In this document: in pieces, positions 25,761 through 35,109 of the stretch | Layout: every line of letters starts with the position of its first letter | Numbering within the stretch: position 1 is the first letter of the stretch | NCBI GenBank assembly: GCA_036524675.1 | Contig: DATDBU010000064.1 | Span: 1-54,850 of the forward strand | Length of the DNA stretch: 54,850 nucleotides | From: DATDAW01 sp036524675 | GTDB lineage: Bacteria; Verrucomicrobiota; Verrucomicrobiia; Chthoniobacterales; DASVRZ01 | Direction of reading: 5' to 3' | Notes under the pieces: model-generated | Seen by the model: the letters and a program-made list of their open reading frames with translations, nothing else | Told to the model about the DNA's origin: nothing | Database searches by the model: none | Program-made: the position numbers and the translations under genes

Positions 25761-28700
25761 ATGAACATTTCCGCGCCATTTATCCGGCGGCCGGTGGCGA
25801 CGACGTTGCTTACCATTGGTATCGCGCTGGCGGGTATGGTGGCGTTCGGGTTGCTACCGGTGTCACCGTTGCCGCAGGTGGATTTTCCGACGATTTCTGT
25901 CAGCGCGAATCTCCCGGGAGCCAGCCCGGAGACAATGGCTTCCTCCGTTGCTACGCCGCTCGAAAGGCATCTCGGTCGCATCGCGGGAATCACGGAAATG
26001 ACCTCCCAAAGTTCTCTCGGCTCGACGCGAATCACGCTTCAATTCGACTTGAGCCGCGATATCGATGGTGCCGCGCGGGATGTCCAGGCGGGGATCAATG
26101 CCTCGCGTGTGGATCTGCCAACGACCCTCCGCAGCAATCCGACTTATCGCAAAGTCAATCCGGCAGATGCGCCGATCATGATCCTTGCGCTGACATCCAA
26201 CACCCTCAGCAAGGGCAAGATGTACGACGCCGCTTCGACCGTTTTGCAGCAGAAATTGTCCCAGGTCGAAGGCGTCGGACAGGTCGATGTCGGCGGGAGT
26301 TCACTTCCTGCTGTGCGTGTTGAACTCAATCCGCTTGCTCTCAACAAATACGGCATTGGCCTCGACGAAGTGCGTGAAATGCTCTCCGAGGCGAACGCCA
26401 ACCGGCCCAAGGGCAGCGTCGAGAACGACAACAAGCGCTGGCAGATTTACGCAAACGACCAGGCCACGAGAGCGAGCCAATACCAGCCGCTCATTGTGAA
26501 ATATGTCAATGGCGCGCCGGTCTCGCTGGCCTCGATCGCGACTGTCACGGATTCTGTGGAAGATCTTCGCAACATGGGGCTTGCGAACGGGAAACCCTCC
26601 GTGCTGGTCATCATTTTCCGGCAGCCTGGCGCGAATATCATCGATGCGGTGGACCGTATCTACGGCCTCCTGCCACAGCTTCGGGCGGCGATCCCGGGAG
26701 CAATCGATCTAACGGTCGCAATGGATCAAACCCTCACCATCCGTGCATCGCTGCACGATGTAGAACGGACGCTTCTCATCTCGGTGGCACTCGTGGTTTT
26801 TGTTGTTTTTCTTTTCCTGCGAAACGGCCGTTCTACGCTGATTCCTAGTGTGGCGGTGCCAGTCTCGCTCATTGGCACGTTCGGCGTGATGTATTTGGCA
26901 GGGTTCAGTCTCGATAATTTGTCACTCATGGCGCTGACCATCGCCACCGGATTCGTTGTGGATGATGCCATCGTCGTCCTGGAGAATGTGACGCGCCATA
27001 TCGAGGCTGGAATGAAGCCGATGGCCGCGGCGCTCCAAGGTGCGAAAGAAGTCAGTTTCACCGTCCTATCGATGAGCCTGTCGCTCGTGGCGGTGTTTAT
27101 CCCGATCCTGCTCATGGGCGGAATCGTGGGACGCCTCTTGCGCGAATTCGCGCTCACACTTTCGGTCGCGGTGCTCGTATCGCTAGCATTGTCGCTCACG
27201 ACGACTCCCATGATGTGCGCCCGGCTGTTGCGCCGAGAATCGAAGCATCAAAAAGGCGGCTGGTTTTACCGCATAACGGAGCGTTTCTTCGATGGTCTAC
27301 TGGGGACCTATAAACGCAGCCTCTCATGGGCATTGCGCCACCCGCGATTCATGATGCTGACGCTGGCGGTAACAATCGGGTTGAATGTCTATCTTTACAG
27401 CGTCGTCCCGAAAGGGTTCTTCCCGCAGCAGGACAATGGACGCATCATGGGCATGATTCAGGCGGATCAATCGGTCTCATTCCAGTCGATGCAGGACAAA
27501 TTGCAGGCATTCGTGGACATCATTCGCCAGGATCCGGCGGTTGCGAGCGTCGTAGGTTTCACCGGTGGCGGTCAGGTGAACAGCGGCCGCATGTTCATTT
27601 CCCTGAAACCGCTCAACGAGCGCAAAATCAGCGCGGATCAGGTTATCAACCGTTTACGCGGAAAGCTCGCGCATGTGCCCGGCGCGACCTTATTCATGCA
27701 GGCCACACAAGACATCCGTGTCGGAGGAAGGCAAAGCCAGGCGCAATATCAATACACGGTAGGGGGCGACAGTTTTCAGGAACTCACCGAGTGGGAGCCG
27801 CGGATTTTGAAAGCCCTCCAAGCGCTTCCGCAGCTGGCCGATGTGAACAGTGACCTGCAAAATAAAGGGCTGCAGATTTTTCTCACCATCGACCGGGTGA
27901 CAGCCGCTCGCCTTGGTGTGACAATGGAGATGATCGATTCGGCGCTCTATGACGCTTTCGGGCAGCGGCAGGTGTCGATCATTTACGATCAACGGAATCA
28001 GTACCACGTCGTCATGGAAGTCGCTCCGGAGTTCTGGAAGAACCCCGAGACGCTTAAAAGCATCCGGATCCGAAATGCGTCCGGGGCGATGGTCCCGTTG
28101 AGCGCCGTGGCGCATTACGATCCGACGACGACTACGCTCGGGGTGAATCACCAGGGGCAATTCGCCGCCATCACTTTTTCATTTAACCTAGCCACCGGAT
28201 CCGTGCTCAGTGACGCGGTCAATGCGATCAACGGCACCATGACAAACCTGAACGCGCCGGCGACACTCCATGGCAGTTTTCAAGGCACGGCGCAGGCGTT
28301 TCAATCGTCGCTTTCCAGCCAGCCGATGCTCATTCTTGCCGCTTTGGTGACCATTTACATCGTCCTCGGAATGCTCTACGAAAGCTTCGTTCACCCGATC
28401 ACGATTCTTTCCACGCTACCATCCGCCGGGGTGGGCGCGATTCTGGCGTTGCTCGTCTGCGGCGCGGAATTGAGTATTATCGCCCTCATCGGAATCATCC
28501 TGCTTATTGGCATTGTAAAAAAGAACGCCATCATGATGATTGATTTCGCGCTTAACGCCGAACGGGAGGAGGGGAAAACCTCTTCCGAAGCGATTTACCA
28601 GGCCTGCCTGCTGCGTTTCCGCCCGATCATGATGACCACCATGGCGGCTCTTCTCGGTGCATTGCCGCTTGCATTGGGGACCGGTACAGGCTCCGAGCTG

Positions 28701-28859
28701 CGCCGTCCGCTCGGCATTGCTATTGTCGGCGGCCTGACTGTCAGCCAGATGCTTACCCTCTACACTACGCCGGTTGTTTATCTCTACCTTGATCGTTTTC
28801 GCCTCTGGTGTCAGCGGGCGTGGACAGGGAATTCCATTCGGGTGCCGAACAATGCATAA
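25761..28859 (+). CDS. mdtC: RND multidrug efflux pump subunit (MdtC-like)
   Basis: A 1032-residue RND pump paralogous to the preceding one. The ATG at 25761 begins MNISAPFIRRPVATTLLTI, the standard N-terminus; the frame is open upstream across the mdtB end, but that portion is not conserved. The proton-relay Asp pair is at about residue 401 in GFVVDDAIVVLENV, and GIVKKNAIMMIDFALNAE is in the second half. It completes an mdtABC-like operon. No TolC-type outer-membrane channel follows; the next gene is convergent. Confidence 0.92.
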   Translation: MNISAPFIRRPVATTLLTIGIALAGMVAFGLLPVSPLPQVDFPTISVSANLPGASPETMASSVATPLERHLGRIAGITEMTSQSSLGSTRITLQFDLSRDIDGAARDVQAGINASRVDLPTTLRSNPTYRKVNPADAPIMILALTSNTLSKGKMYDAASTVLQQKLSQVEGVGQVDVGGSSLPAVRVELNPLALNKYGIGLDEVREMLSEANANRPKGSVENDNKRWQIYANDQATRASQYQPLIVKYVNGAPVSLASIATVTDSVEDLRNMGLANGKPSVLVIIFRQPGANIIDAVDRIYGLLPQLRAAIPGAIDLTVAMDQTLTIRASLHDVERTLLISVALVVFVVFLFLRNGRSTLIPSVAVPVSLIGTFGVMYLAGFSLDNLSLMALTIATGFVVDDAIVVLENVTRHIEAGMKPMAAALQGAKEVSFTVLSMSLSLVAVFIPILLMGGIVGRLLREFALTLSVAVLVSLALSLTTTPMMCARLLRRESKHQKGGWFYRITERFFDGLLGTYKRSLSWALRHPRFMMLTLAVTIGLNVYLYSVVPKGFFPQQDNGRIMGMIQADQSVSFQSMQDKLQAFVDIIRQDPAVASVVGFTGGGQVNSGRMFISLKPLNERKISADQVINRLRGKLAHVPGATLFMQATQDIRVGGRQSQAQYQYTVGGDSFQELTEWEPRILKALQALPQLADVNSDLQNKGLQIFLTIDRVTAARLGVTMEMIDSALYDAFGQRQVSIIYDQRNQYHVVMEVAPEFWKNPETLKSIRIRNASGAMVPLSAVAHYDPTTTTLGVNHQGQFAAITFSFNLATGSVLSDAVNAINGTMTNLNAPATLHGSFQGTAQAFQSSLSSQPMLILAALVTIYIVLGMLYESFVHPITILSTLPSAGVGAILALLVCGAELSIIALIGIILLIGIVKKNAIMMIDFALNAEREEGKTSSEAIYQACLLRFRPIMMTTMAALLGALPLALGTGTGSELRRPLGIAIVGGLTVSQMLTLYTTPVVYLYLDRFRLWCQRAWTGNSIRVPNNA

Positions 28860-28956
28860 CGGTCAGTCATATTGTTTAAAATCCGCCTTGGTGAGGACTG
28901 CGGGAGCCGAAAGCTAACATAGTCGAGGGTTATTAAATACGCGCCGGAAGAAGATA

Positions 28957-30240
28957 TCATATTGCCTGATGATTCGATGTTGTTGCGCCCGCCCTTAAAA
29001 TTCCAGCCATGTCCAAGGTTTTCTTCAAAAGATCCAGATCCACTACGACATCAGAGCAACGATTGTTTGCTTTCAGGTCGATCTTGCCATGTCCCGTGCA
29101 GCAATAATAGTGAACGTCTATCAAATCACAGAGTATCCAGTTTCCTGTATCTACAAAGTCGGGAGGAAAAATTTCGATAACCTTGGAGCCTTTCGGCATA
29201 AAGACGGCATTGGCGAGGCCGGAGCTAATCACCCCAGCCACGACCGTTGCCGAACTAAAAAGTTCCACCTTTTCGTGGAACGAGTAGTTGCGGGGATTGA
29301 TGACTTCGAAGCCGTGCTGGCGTAACATGTCAATCACTTGCGATTCATTTAAGACTCGACGAAAGGACTCTTTGCCGCGTTCGATATAGAGTTTGCGGCT
29401 GGGGTTTGGAGATGCTTTCTCGTTCAATCCGCCAGCGAGGCGCAATCTGGAAATCATGTCCAGCCGGAGATTGCGGGCGCCGCGGGACCCGAACGAAGGT
29501 ACAAGGGCGTCGGCGACTTCATAGGAATGCCCAGGCTTTGTCCAGAGAATGTTTTGGTCGGGGATTCCGATATAGTGCAAAGTCTCCAGCTGGTAGTCCT
29601 GGCGGGAACCCGCAATTAGATAGCGATAGTGGGCGGCTTCGACTCCAAGTTTGTCCCGGATGAAAAGTATCCGCGGCAGCATCTCGAGCACCCAGTGGCC
29701 GTACGTTTCTGCGTTAGGCTCTAGGATGACACACGTCTTTCCTTCTAGTCGTTCTGGAAGTGGAAATTGGAGCCGTTGCAAAAAACGGTGTTGTCGGGCC
29801 CCAAAAAAGTCGTAGCTGACTTCTTCCAGCAAATCGCCTTCAGGAGACAGGATGGCATAAACGCATCCACCGAGACGTTCGATGCTGCCAACCACAACGA
29901 TAGTATCGCGCATTTGCAGGGCAAACAAAGGCTCCTCAGAGGCATGATGCAATCCATCTGTTAGCTCTACAAGCTCCGGCTGCGGGGTCTGCACGGATGA
30001 TTGGCGGACTATTGGACCCGCAGCTGCGAACTGCTGTAGAGTCCAAGAGTTAGCGATCTGAGATGAGCCGTTAAGAACCGAGCGGGAACGAAGCGCGGCG
30101 CGCAAGAACACCCTTTTCGTGCGGATGCGCGGCATGTGTTTCATTAATTGAGCTTTCCGCCGATAGGCACCGTTTTGCAGCCAGCGCATCGTCCGCGCCA
30201 ACCACGGCAAATTTCGTTTAACAAGAGTTTTCAGGTGCAT
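28957..30240 (-). CDS. Glycosyltransferase family 61 protein (DUF563)
   Basis: A 427-residue protein of the GT61/DUF563 group found in capsule and exopolysaccharide loci. The family segment NAETYGHWVLEMLPRI lies in the middle, followed by helices and a C-terminal half with RKLYIERGKESFRRV and INPRNYSFHEKVELF. The basic N-terminus (about 1-60) lacks a clear signal. It is the last gene of a minus-strand polysaccharide cluster. Sugar donor and acceptor are unknown. Confidence 0.8.
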   Translation of the reverse strand: MHLKTLVKRNLPWLARTMRWLQNGAYRRKAQLMKHMPRIRTKRVFLRAALRSRSVLNGSSQIANSWTLQQFAAAGPIVRQSSVQTPQPELVELTDGLHHASEEPLFALQMRDTIVVVGSIERLGGCVYAILSPEGDLLEEVSYDFFGARQHRFLQRLQFPLPERLEGKTCVILEPNAETYGHWVLEMLPRILFIRDKLGVEAAHYRYLIAGSRQDYQLETLHYIGIPDQNILWTKPGHSYEVADALVPSFGSRGARNLRLDMISRLRLAGGLNEKASPNPSRKLYIERGKESFRRVLNESQVIDMLRQHGFEVINPRNYSFHEKVELFSSATVVAGVISSGLANAVFMPKGSKVIEIFPPDFVDTGNWILCDLIDVHYYCCTGHGKIDLKANNRCSDVVVDLDLLKKTLDMAGILRAGATTSNHQAI

Positions 30241-30348
30241 GATGAGATCGAAGGTTTGACCGGCGCGCTTTCACAGAAACGCGGTCGATTTTTCGATGGG
30301 AGAAGCAAAAGCGGAAAAAGGCAGCCTGTCACAAGGGAATGCCGTCGT

Positions 30349-30918
30349 TCATCCCTTACGGGAGAACTCTCTTTTTGCCAGGGGGCGGGCAGGGTTTCCT
30401 GCCACACATATTTCCGCAGGGACATCACGGGTGACAACCGAGCAGGCACCAACAACCGCATTCCTGCCGATGGTCACTCCGGGCAGGAGAAATGCACGCG
30501 CCCCGACAAACGCGTTTTCGCAGATGCGGATCGGAGCCGTTTGGAGCGGGAGTGTTTCTTCCTCGAATGCGTGGGTCCCCGTGCATAAATAGGCCTCCTG
30601 GGCAACGGTGCATCCCGTCTCCAGGACAATGGGCCCCAAGCTGTAGGCGCTGGCGCGGTCTCCCAGGCAGGCACGATGATGGAGAGTTAGATTCCATGGT
30701 ATTTGAATTCGTGCGCGCTGATGAATGAACGGCTCGCCATGGACCGTCGCACCAAAGCGTTGGAGCCAGAACAGGCGCCAACGGTTGAGCGGCTTTGGGG
30801 TCCATGCACAAAAAAGCGGCCAGCAAATTGCCCATAGCAGCATGAGAACGCGTTCTCTCACTGACCACGGTGAGCCGTATCGGCCCGGTTGCTCGAAGGT
30901 AGTGATGTGCTGTGTCAT
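30349..30918 (-). CDS. WcaF-like acetyltransferase (left-handed beta-helix)
   Basis: A 189-residue putative O-acetyltransferase. A hydrophobic N-terminal helix (ERVLMLLWAICWPLF) precedes hexapeptide-repeat turns (IRICENAFVGARAFLLPGV, TIGRNAVVGACSVV), the left-handed beta-helix of the colanic-acid WcaF/WcaB type. I chose the ATG at 30918: it overlaps the preceding glycosyltransferase stop as ATGA, and the frame upstream of it is unconserved. It probably decorates the surface polysaccharide made by this cluster. Confidence 0.8.
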   Translation of the reverse strand: MTQHITTFEQPGRYGSPWSVRERVLMLLWAICWPLFCAWTPKPLNRWRLFWLQRFGATVHGEPFIHQRARIQIPWNLTLHHRACLGDRASAYSLGPIVLETGCTVAQEAYLCTGTHAFEEETLPLQTAPIRICENAFVGARAFLLPGVTIGRNAVVGACSVVTRDVPAEICVAGNPARPLAKREFSRKG

Positions 30919-32042
30919 GGGGATTTTAGCAACTCGGCGAAGTCGTCGAGATACTCGCCGGCGACTTTGACAGGACAATATCTCGCCGCGCTCGTAAAAG
31001 CGGCGGCCCCGATCTTGCTTCTCAAGTCAGGTGCGTTTACCAATTGTTCGAGGGTCTGGGAAAGAGCCCTGACTGCGTTCGAATCTCGGTGATCGAAGAT
31101 AAAGCCGTTGAAACCTTCCGAGATGAAGTCTCGAAAACAACCCAGGTTTGACACGACCGGGGGACACCCGTTGGCCATCGCCTCCAGGGGGGCCACGCCG
31201 AACGTCTCGCCCCGTTCCGCAAGGGAGGGGTAAACGAAGATCGACGCATTTCCATACTCACTCGACAACTGTGTTTCATCAAAAATTGGGCCGACGACGT
31301 CGATGCTGTCCCGCAAACCGTTAGCAGCGTTTAAGCACTCGTTCAGGTAATCAGCCCCGCCGCCTCCGAGCTTGGTCTCAATCGGGCCCACGATCCGCAG
31401 ACGCCAATTTTCCCGCAAAGTGGAGCTCATCGCCGCGAACGCCCGTACTAACAAAGCGATGCCCTTTTCGGGATGCACACGGCCTGCGTATAGAATTGTC
31501 CGGTTACGCACAGCTTGGTCGCGAGAAGCTGACGGAACCGTTGTTGGAAGGGGATATGGAATGGTGCGGGTGATCGATTCGAGGGCGGGCGCTTCGGCGA
31601 CGATCGCCTCGTGGATAGGGGAAGACACGGTTTGGAGACGCCCGGCATGGGAGTAAAGCTTCATCTGGCCCTTCGGATATCGAGCCACATGCACGTACAA
31701 TTTTCCGAAGGCGCTATTGCGGACGAGAATCGGAAGCGAAAAGGAGTTCGTGACCAAAATGTCGGCTTTGGGGAGGATCGATCTAACCCTGAGCGAGTAA
31801 AGGACGTCCAGCGCTTTAAGGTGGATCAAGGACCTCGGGGTGTCGTAGCCGGGAACTCGCAAATGATTTACCCCGTCGATAAGCTCACGGCGGGGCAATG
31901 CGGGATGCGTCCTTGAAATATGCGTGACTTCATGTCCGCATCGGACGAATTCCTTCCCTAACCGGAACCAGACCTTTTCCACTGCGCCTCCCATCAATGG
32001 GGGAACGGGGAAGAACGCGCCTTGGACAATAGTGATCTTCAT
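30915..32042 (-). CDS. GT4-family glycosyltransferase
   Basis: A 375-residue retaining glycosyltransferase with the GT-B fold. The N-terminal domain opens with MKITIVQGAFFPVPPLMGGA; the C-terminal nucleotide-sugar domain has ILYAGRVHPEKGIALLVRAF and the E-x7-E catalytic motif in ETFGVAPLEAMANGCP. It is probably a polysaccharide chain-building enzyme. It overlaps the acetyltransferase gene by 4 bases. Confidence 0.88.
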   Translation of the reverse strand: MKITIVQGAFFPVPPLMGGAVEKVWFRLGKEFVRCGHEVTHISRTHPALPRRELIDGVNHLRVPGYDTPRSLIHLKALDVLYSLRVRSILPKADILVTNSFSLPILVRNSAFGKLYVHVARYPKGQMKLYSHAGRLQTVSSPIHEAIVAEAPALESITRTIPYPLPTTVPSASRDQAVRNRTILYAGRVHPEKGIALLVRAFAAMSSTLRENWRLRIVGPIETKLGGGGADYLNECLNAANGLRDSIDVVGPIFDETQLSSEYGNASIFVYPSLAERGETFGVAPLEAMANGCPPVVSNLGCFRDFISEGFNGFIFDHRDSNAVRALSQTLEQLVNAPDLRSKIGAAAFTSAARYCPVKVAGEYLDDFAELLKSP

Positions 32043-32122
32043 TCAAGCCGCTGCCAATTCAGTTGTGTTGCCACTCGAGAAGCGTGCAAGTCTTCCGCTG
32101 ACTGCATGTTCGATGGCACAAT

Positions 32123-33505
32123 TCAGCGACGCATGTTAGTGGGTTGGAGGCGCAAAGAGTCGGCATTGGAGATCGAAGAAGTTGTAGCCGTGGGGAGGCT
32201 GGCGCCGTTAAGTGGGCGCTTTACGGGCGGTGCAAAGCGGTCGTAACGTCTTGGTTTCAGAATGGGTCGGGGCGCAGTCTGTTTTTTAGGCAAACGGGCA
32301 GCCGCCAAAGCAAAGCCCGCCACCAAGCAGGCAAAACCTTGGATATTTGTCATTCCCCATTGACCGAGAATGATAAGATATTCGCACGCAGCTAGGAGCA
32401 ACAACGGCAGGATTTCACCCCGGCGAAATAAACGCCATGCAGGCGGAAGAAACGAGAACCCAAGCCAGAAGCGGTAGAAAACGAGCGCGAGCCCAAGTAC
32501 GGGACCACTCTCCCAGACAAGACGGCCCAACTCACCTTCCGCGCCTAAAAAGGTACGGTCACCCGTGGCAAGAAAGGCCCCGAGGCTTGTGCCGAGGCCC
32601 GTGCCGTTTCCGAGAAGCGGCGCCTCTCCAGCGATTTTGAATGCCAAGAGAGTGTCGCCCGCGGTTCGCTCCGTGGCAAAGGATGTCATGCTGTCCTTGT
32701 CCGGGGAGGCATCCTCAAAACGGCGAGTCAGTTGGTCGGTGCCCTTTTTGAAGACAGTGGTCTGGCCCAGGGCAGCCATAACGATAACAAGCGCGATTGC
32801 CGCCGAAATAATTCCGACGAATCCCTTTCCACGTAAAACTACGGTCACGATGGCCATTCCGGCAGTGATTACCACCGAAGCAACGGCCAGGCGGCTTCCC
32901 GAGACCGCCAGGGATACGAGGAGAGCAGCCGTGGCCCCGATTTTGAGCCAAAGCGGATACCGCACCTTTGCGACGTACCCGTACGTGAGGAACGCCGTGA
33001 CGAGAGCCAGGTACGCGGCGTTTCCTGTCACGAAGGAAAACGTCCCCGAAGGTCGAATCGAGCCATAATGGGTTTCAAACGCCCCTTTGTTGATCCACGC
33101 GTCCGGCGGCGAGAGGAACTGTTGGACGATCAACAACGACATTGGCATGGCTAACAACAGAACCCATCGGCCGATTTTCAGGACGTCGTTGCGATCGAAG
33201 ACCCTTCCGATGACAAAAATCAGGGGCACGTGCAGCATGTTTACCCTCATTCCATACAGAGCTACCTGAGGCTTTACGAGCGTTAGGCTAATGATGCCAG
33301 TCATGATCGCGAGGAAAAATCCGACGCGGATAAGAGCATTCCGGGGAAATAAACCTCGGTGCAGGGCAAATAGATAGATAAGGATGACAACAGGATCCCT
33401 TACGAGCAAAAGGACAGTGTCGAGACTGGGAACGATCCATTTGCGCAGAGCGCCCTCGAACAGAAGAAGCCAGAAATACAGCCAGATTAGCCTTTTTATC
33501 GCCAT
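32123..33505 (-). CDS. Polytopic membrane protein, O-antigen ligase/Wzy polymerase-like
   Basis: A 460-residue integral membrane protein with about 10-12 hydrophobic segments and a large periplasmic loop between about 255 and 345. This is the layout of Wzy polymerases and WaaL-type ligases. No short diagnostic motif lets me choose between the two. The genetic setting, between an oxidoreductase and glycosyltransferases, supports polymerisation or ligation of a surface polysaccharide. Confidence 0.7.
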   Translation of the reverse strand: MAIKRLIWLYFWLLLFEGALRKWIVPSLDTVLLLVRDPVVILIYLFALHRGLFPRNALIRVGFFLAIMTGIISLTLVKPQVALYGMRVNMLHVPLIFVIGRVFDRNDVLKIGRWVLLLAMPMSLLIVQQFLSPPDAWINKGAFETHYGSIRPSGTFSFVTGNAAYLALVTAFLTYGYVAKVRYPLWLKIGATAALLVSLAVSGSRLAVASVVITAGMAIVTVVLRGKGFVGIISAAIALVIVMAALGQTTVFKKGTDQLTRRFEDASPDKDSMTSFATERTAGDTLLAFKIAGEAPLLGNGTGLGTSLGAFLATGDRTFLGAEGELGRLVWESGPVLGLALVFYRFWLGFSFLPPAWRLFRRGEILPLLLLAACEYLIILGQWGMTNIQGFACLVAGFALAAARLPKKQTAPRPILKPRRYDRFAPPVKRPLNGASLPTATTSSISNADSLRLQPTNMRR

Positions 33506-33521
33506 GAGTTCGGCCGAAGTA

Positions 33522-34613
33522 TTAGGAGACGTTGTGGTTTACGAGCAATCGGGTGCCAGTGCGGCTGGACTCTTCGCAGCAGCCGAGGATGTTTTGAATG
33601 ATGGCTCCTCTAGCAAAATCCGGCTGGTCGTTTACGCCTGTCCGAATACTTTGGATGAATCGATCGAAGTTGTTGGGCGTGTGCGGGCATGCGATTTTCC
33701 TCCAGCGGTTGGCGTTCGAATTGCGGCCCCGGAACTGCAGTAAATGGCGGTTCGAAGCATCAAGATCAACGACGATGCTTCCCAAAGTTCCAAAGACACG
33801 AAGGCGGAGCGAGTTAGAGTGTCCGCTAGCCCATCGGGTGGAGTGAATGACTCCCAAGGCACCGTTGGAAAACTCGACGTTGATCACGGCGCTGTCATGG
33901 GCGTCGAGGAGGTATTCGCCGATCGGGGCACCCTTCAATTCGTCGAAGCTCTGAAGCCGGCAACTCACCGCCGTAATGTCGCCAACTGGAAAGGACGCAA
34001 AATCCAGGGCATGCACGCCAATATCTCCCAACACACCCTTGCTGCCATGACGGCTCGAAAGACGCCATAGCTTTGTCCAATCCGTACGCCACGCGGGCTC
34101 TTCGTCGCTGAGCCAGCTCTGCAAGTAGCTCGCCTCCACATGCACGACTTGACCGATTTCGCCGTCCCGAATGATCGCTTGCGCATGTTGAATAGCCGGG
34201 GCGCTTCGATACGTGAAATTTACCATGTTAATTATGCCCGCTTCCGCCGCTGCCCGCGAAAGTTTGTAGGCATCATCACTGTTGACCGCGAGAGGTTTCT
34301 CACAGAACACATGTTTGCCCCGCTCGATTGCCGCCAGTGCGACCGAGACATGCGCCGCGTCAGGGGTAACGACGCTGATGGCATCGACATCGCAGGAATC
34401 CAGCAGCTCTTCCAACGACGAAAAAGCTTTCGGGTTCCCGTAGCGTTCCGACAGACTTGTTGCCTTCTTGATTTCGGCGTCAGCCATGCCAACAAGCGCA
34501 CATCCCGCAATTTTACGGAAAATCCGGGCGTGTCTCCGTCCCATTACGCCACAGCCAACGATTCCAAGCTTTACGCGCGAGCAAGTGGGGCGCCGCCTAA
34601 AGAATTTCAGCAT
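33522..34613 (-). CDS. Gfo/Idh/MocA-family oxidoreductase (nucleotide-sugar type)
   Basis: A 363-residue NAD(P)-dependent dehydrogenase. It has the Rossmann motif GIVGCGVMGRRHAR (about 17-30), then the family Lys-Pro signature in HVFCEKPLAVN and the C-terminal domain with LGDIGVHALDFASF. Its position at the head of the polysaccharide cluster suggests action on a nucleotide sugar rather than on inositol. I chose the ATG at 34613 so that the Rossmann fold lies near the start; an upstream start at 34736 would add a Pro-rich, unconserved stretch. It is probably the first gene of the operon. Confidence 0.82.
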   Translation of the reverse strand: MLKFFRRRPTCSRVKLGIVGCGVMGRRHARIFRKIAGCALVGMADAEIKKATSLSERYGNPKAFSSLEELLDSCDVDAISVVTPDAAHVSVALAAIERGKHVFCEKPLAVNSDDAYKLSRAAAEAGIINMVNFTYRSAPAIQHAQAIIRDGEIGQVVHVEASYLQSWLSDEEPAWRTDWTKLWRLSSRHGSKGVLGDIGVHALDFASFPVGDITAVSCRLQSFDELKGAPIGEYLLDAHDSAVINVEFSNGALGVIHSTRWASGHSNSLRLRVFGTLGSIVVDLDASNRHLLQFRGRNSNANRWRKIACPHTPNNFDRFIQSIRTGVNDQPDFARGAIIQNILGCCEESSRTGTRLLVNHNVS

Positions 34614-35109
34614 AAGAAAACGCCGCTTGATTCGGGTTTGCGATTCTGGAGGACGAAAGGATTGTGGTGGATGGTTTAGAAGAGGGGATGCCGTGTGAGG
34701 GGGCGGGGGCGCAAGAAAACCGATGAGCTGGCTCAATCAAATTGAATGTTCCTGCGTAAGGAAGTTTACGAGTGCATCTGCTCCTGTGGAGTCGCGTGTG
34801 GGCTCGTGGACCTGCAAGGGACAAGCTGCCGCACCCGGTTGTTTCCTCCTGAAACAAAGTCCGCTCAATATAGGTGAGCCATAACCAGCTGCACGAGCGT
34901 GAGGTTTATCAGAGTCGCCGGGAAAATCCAATGCAAATTGATTGAGACGTGAAGAATCCTTCAGTGTTTTCTCCAAAGTTGGGCGAGCGAACTTGTTGCC
35001 TTCGAGAGTCCAGCAGCGGGCACGCCGATGGCCGATGCGGTTACAGTTTTTAGTCGAATGCCGTAAATCTGCTGTTGACCATACTGATTGAGTAGGGTTT
35101 TGTCCGCGC
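34614..35109. other. Divergent intergenic region between polysaccharide and sulfonate operons
   Basis: About 500 bases hold no gene that I can support. The region must contain the promoters of the minus-strand polysaccharide operon and of ssuA. A perfect inverted repeat TTGTTTC/GAAACAA lies at 34839-34857; on the minus strand its loop exposes AGGAGG followed by a GTG that opens a frame of only 22 codons. No clear sigma-70 promoter stands out before ssuA. Confidence 0.4.
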
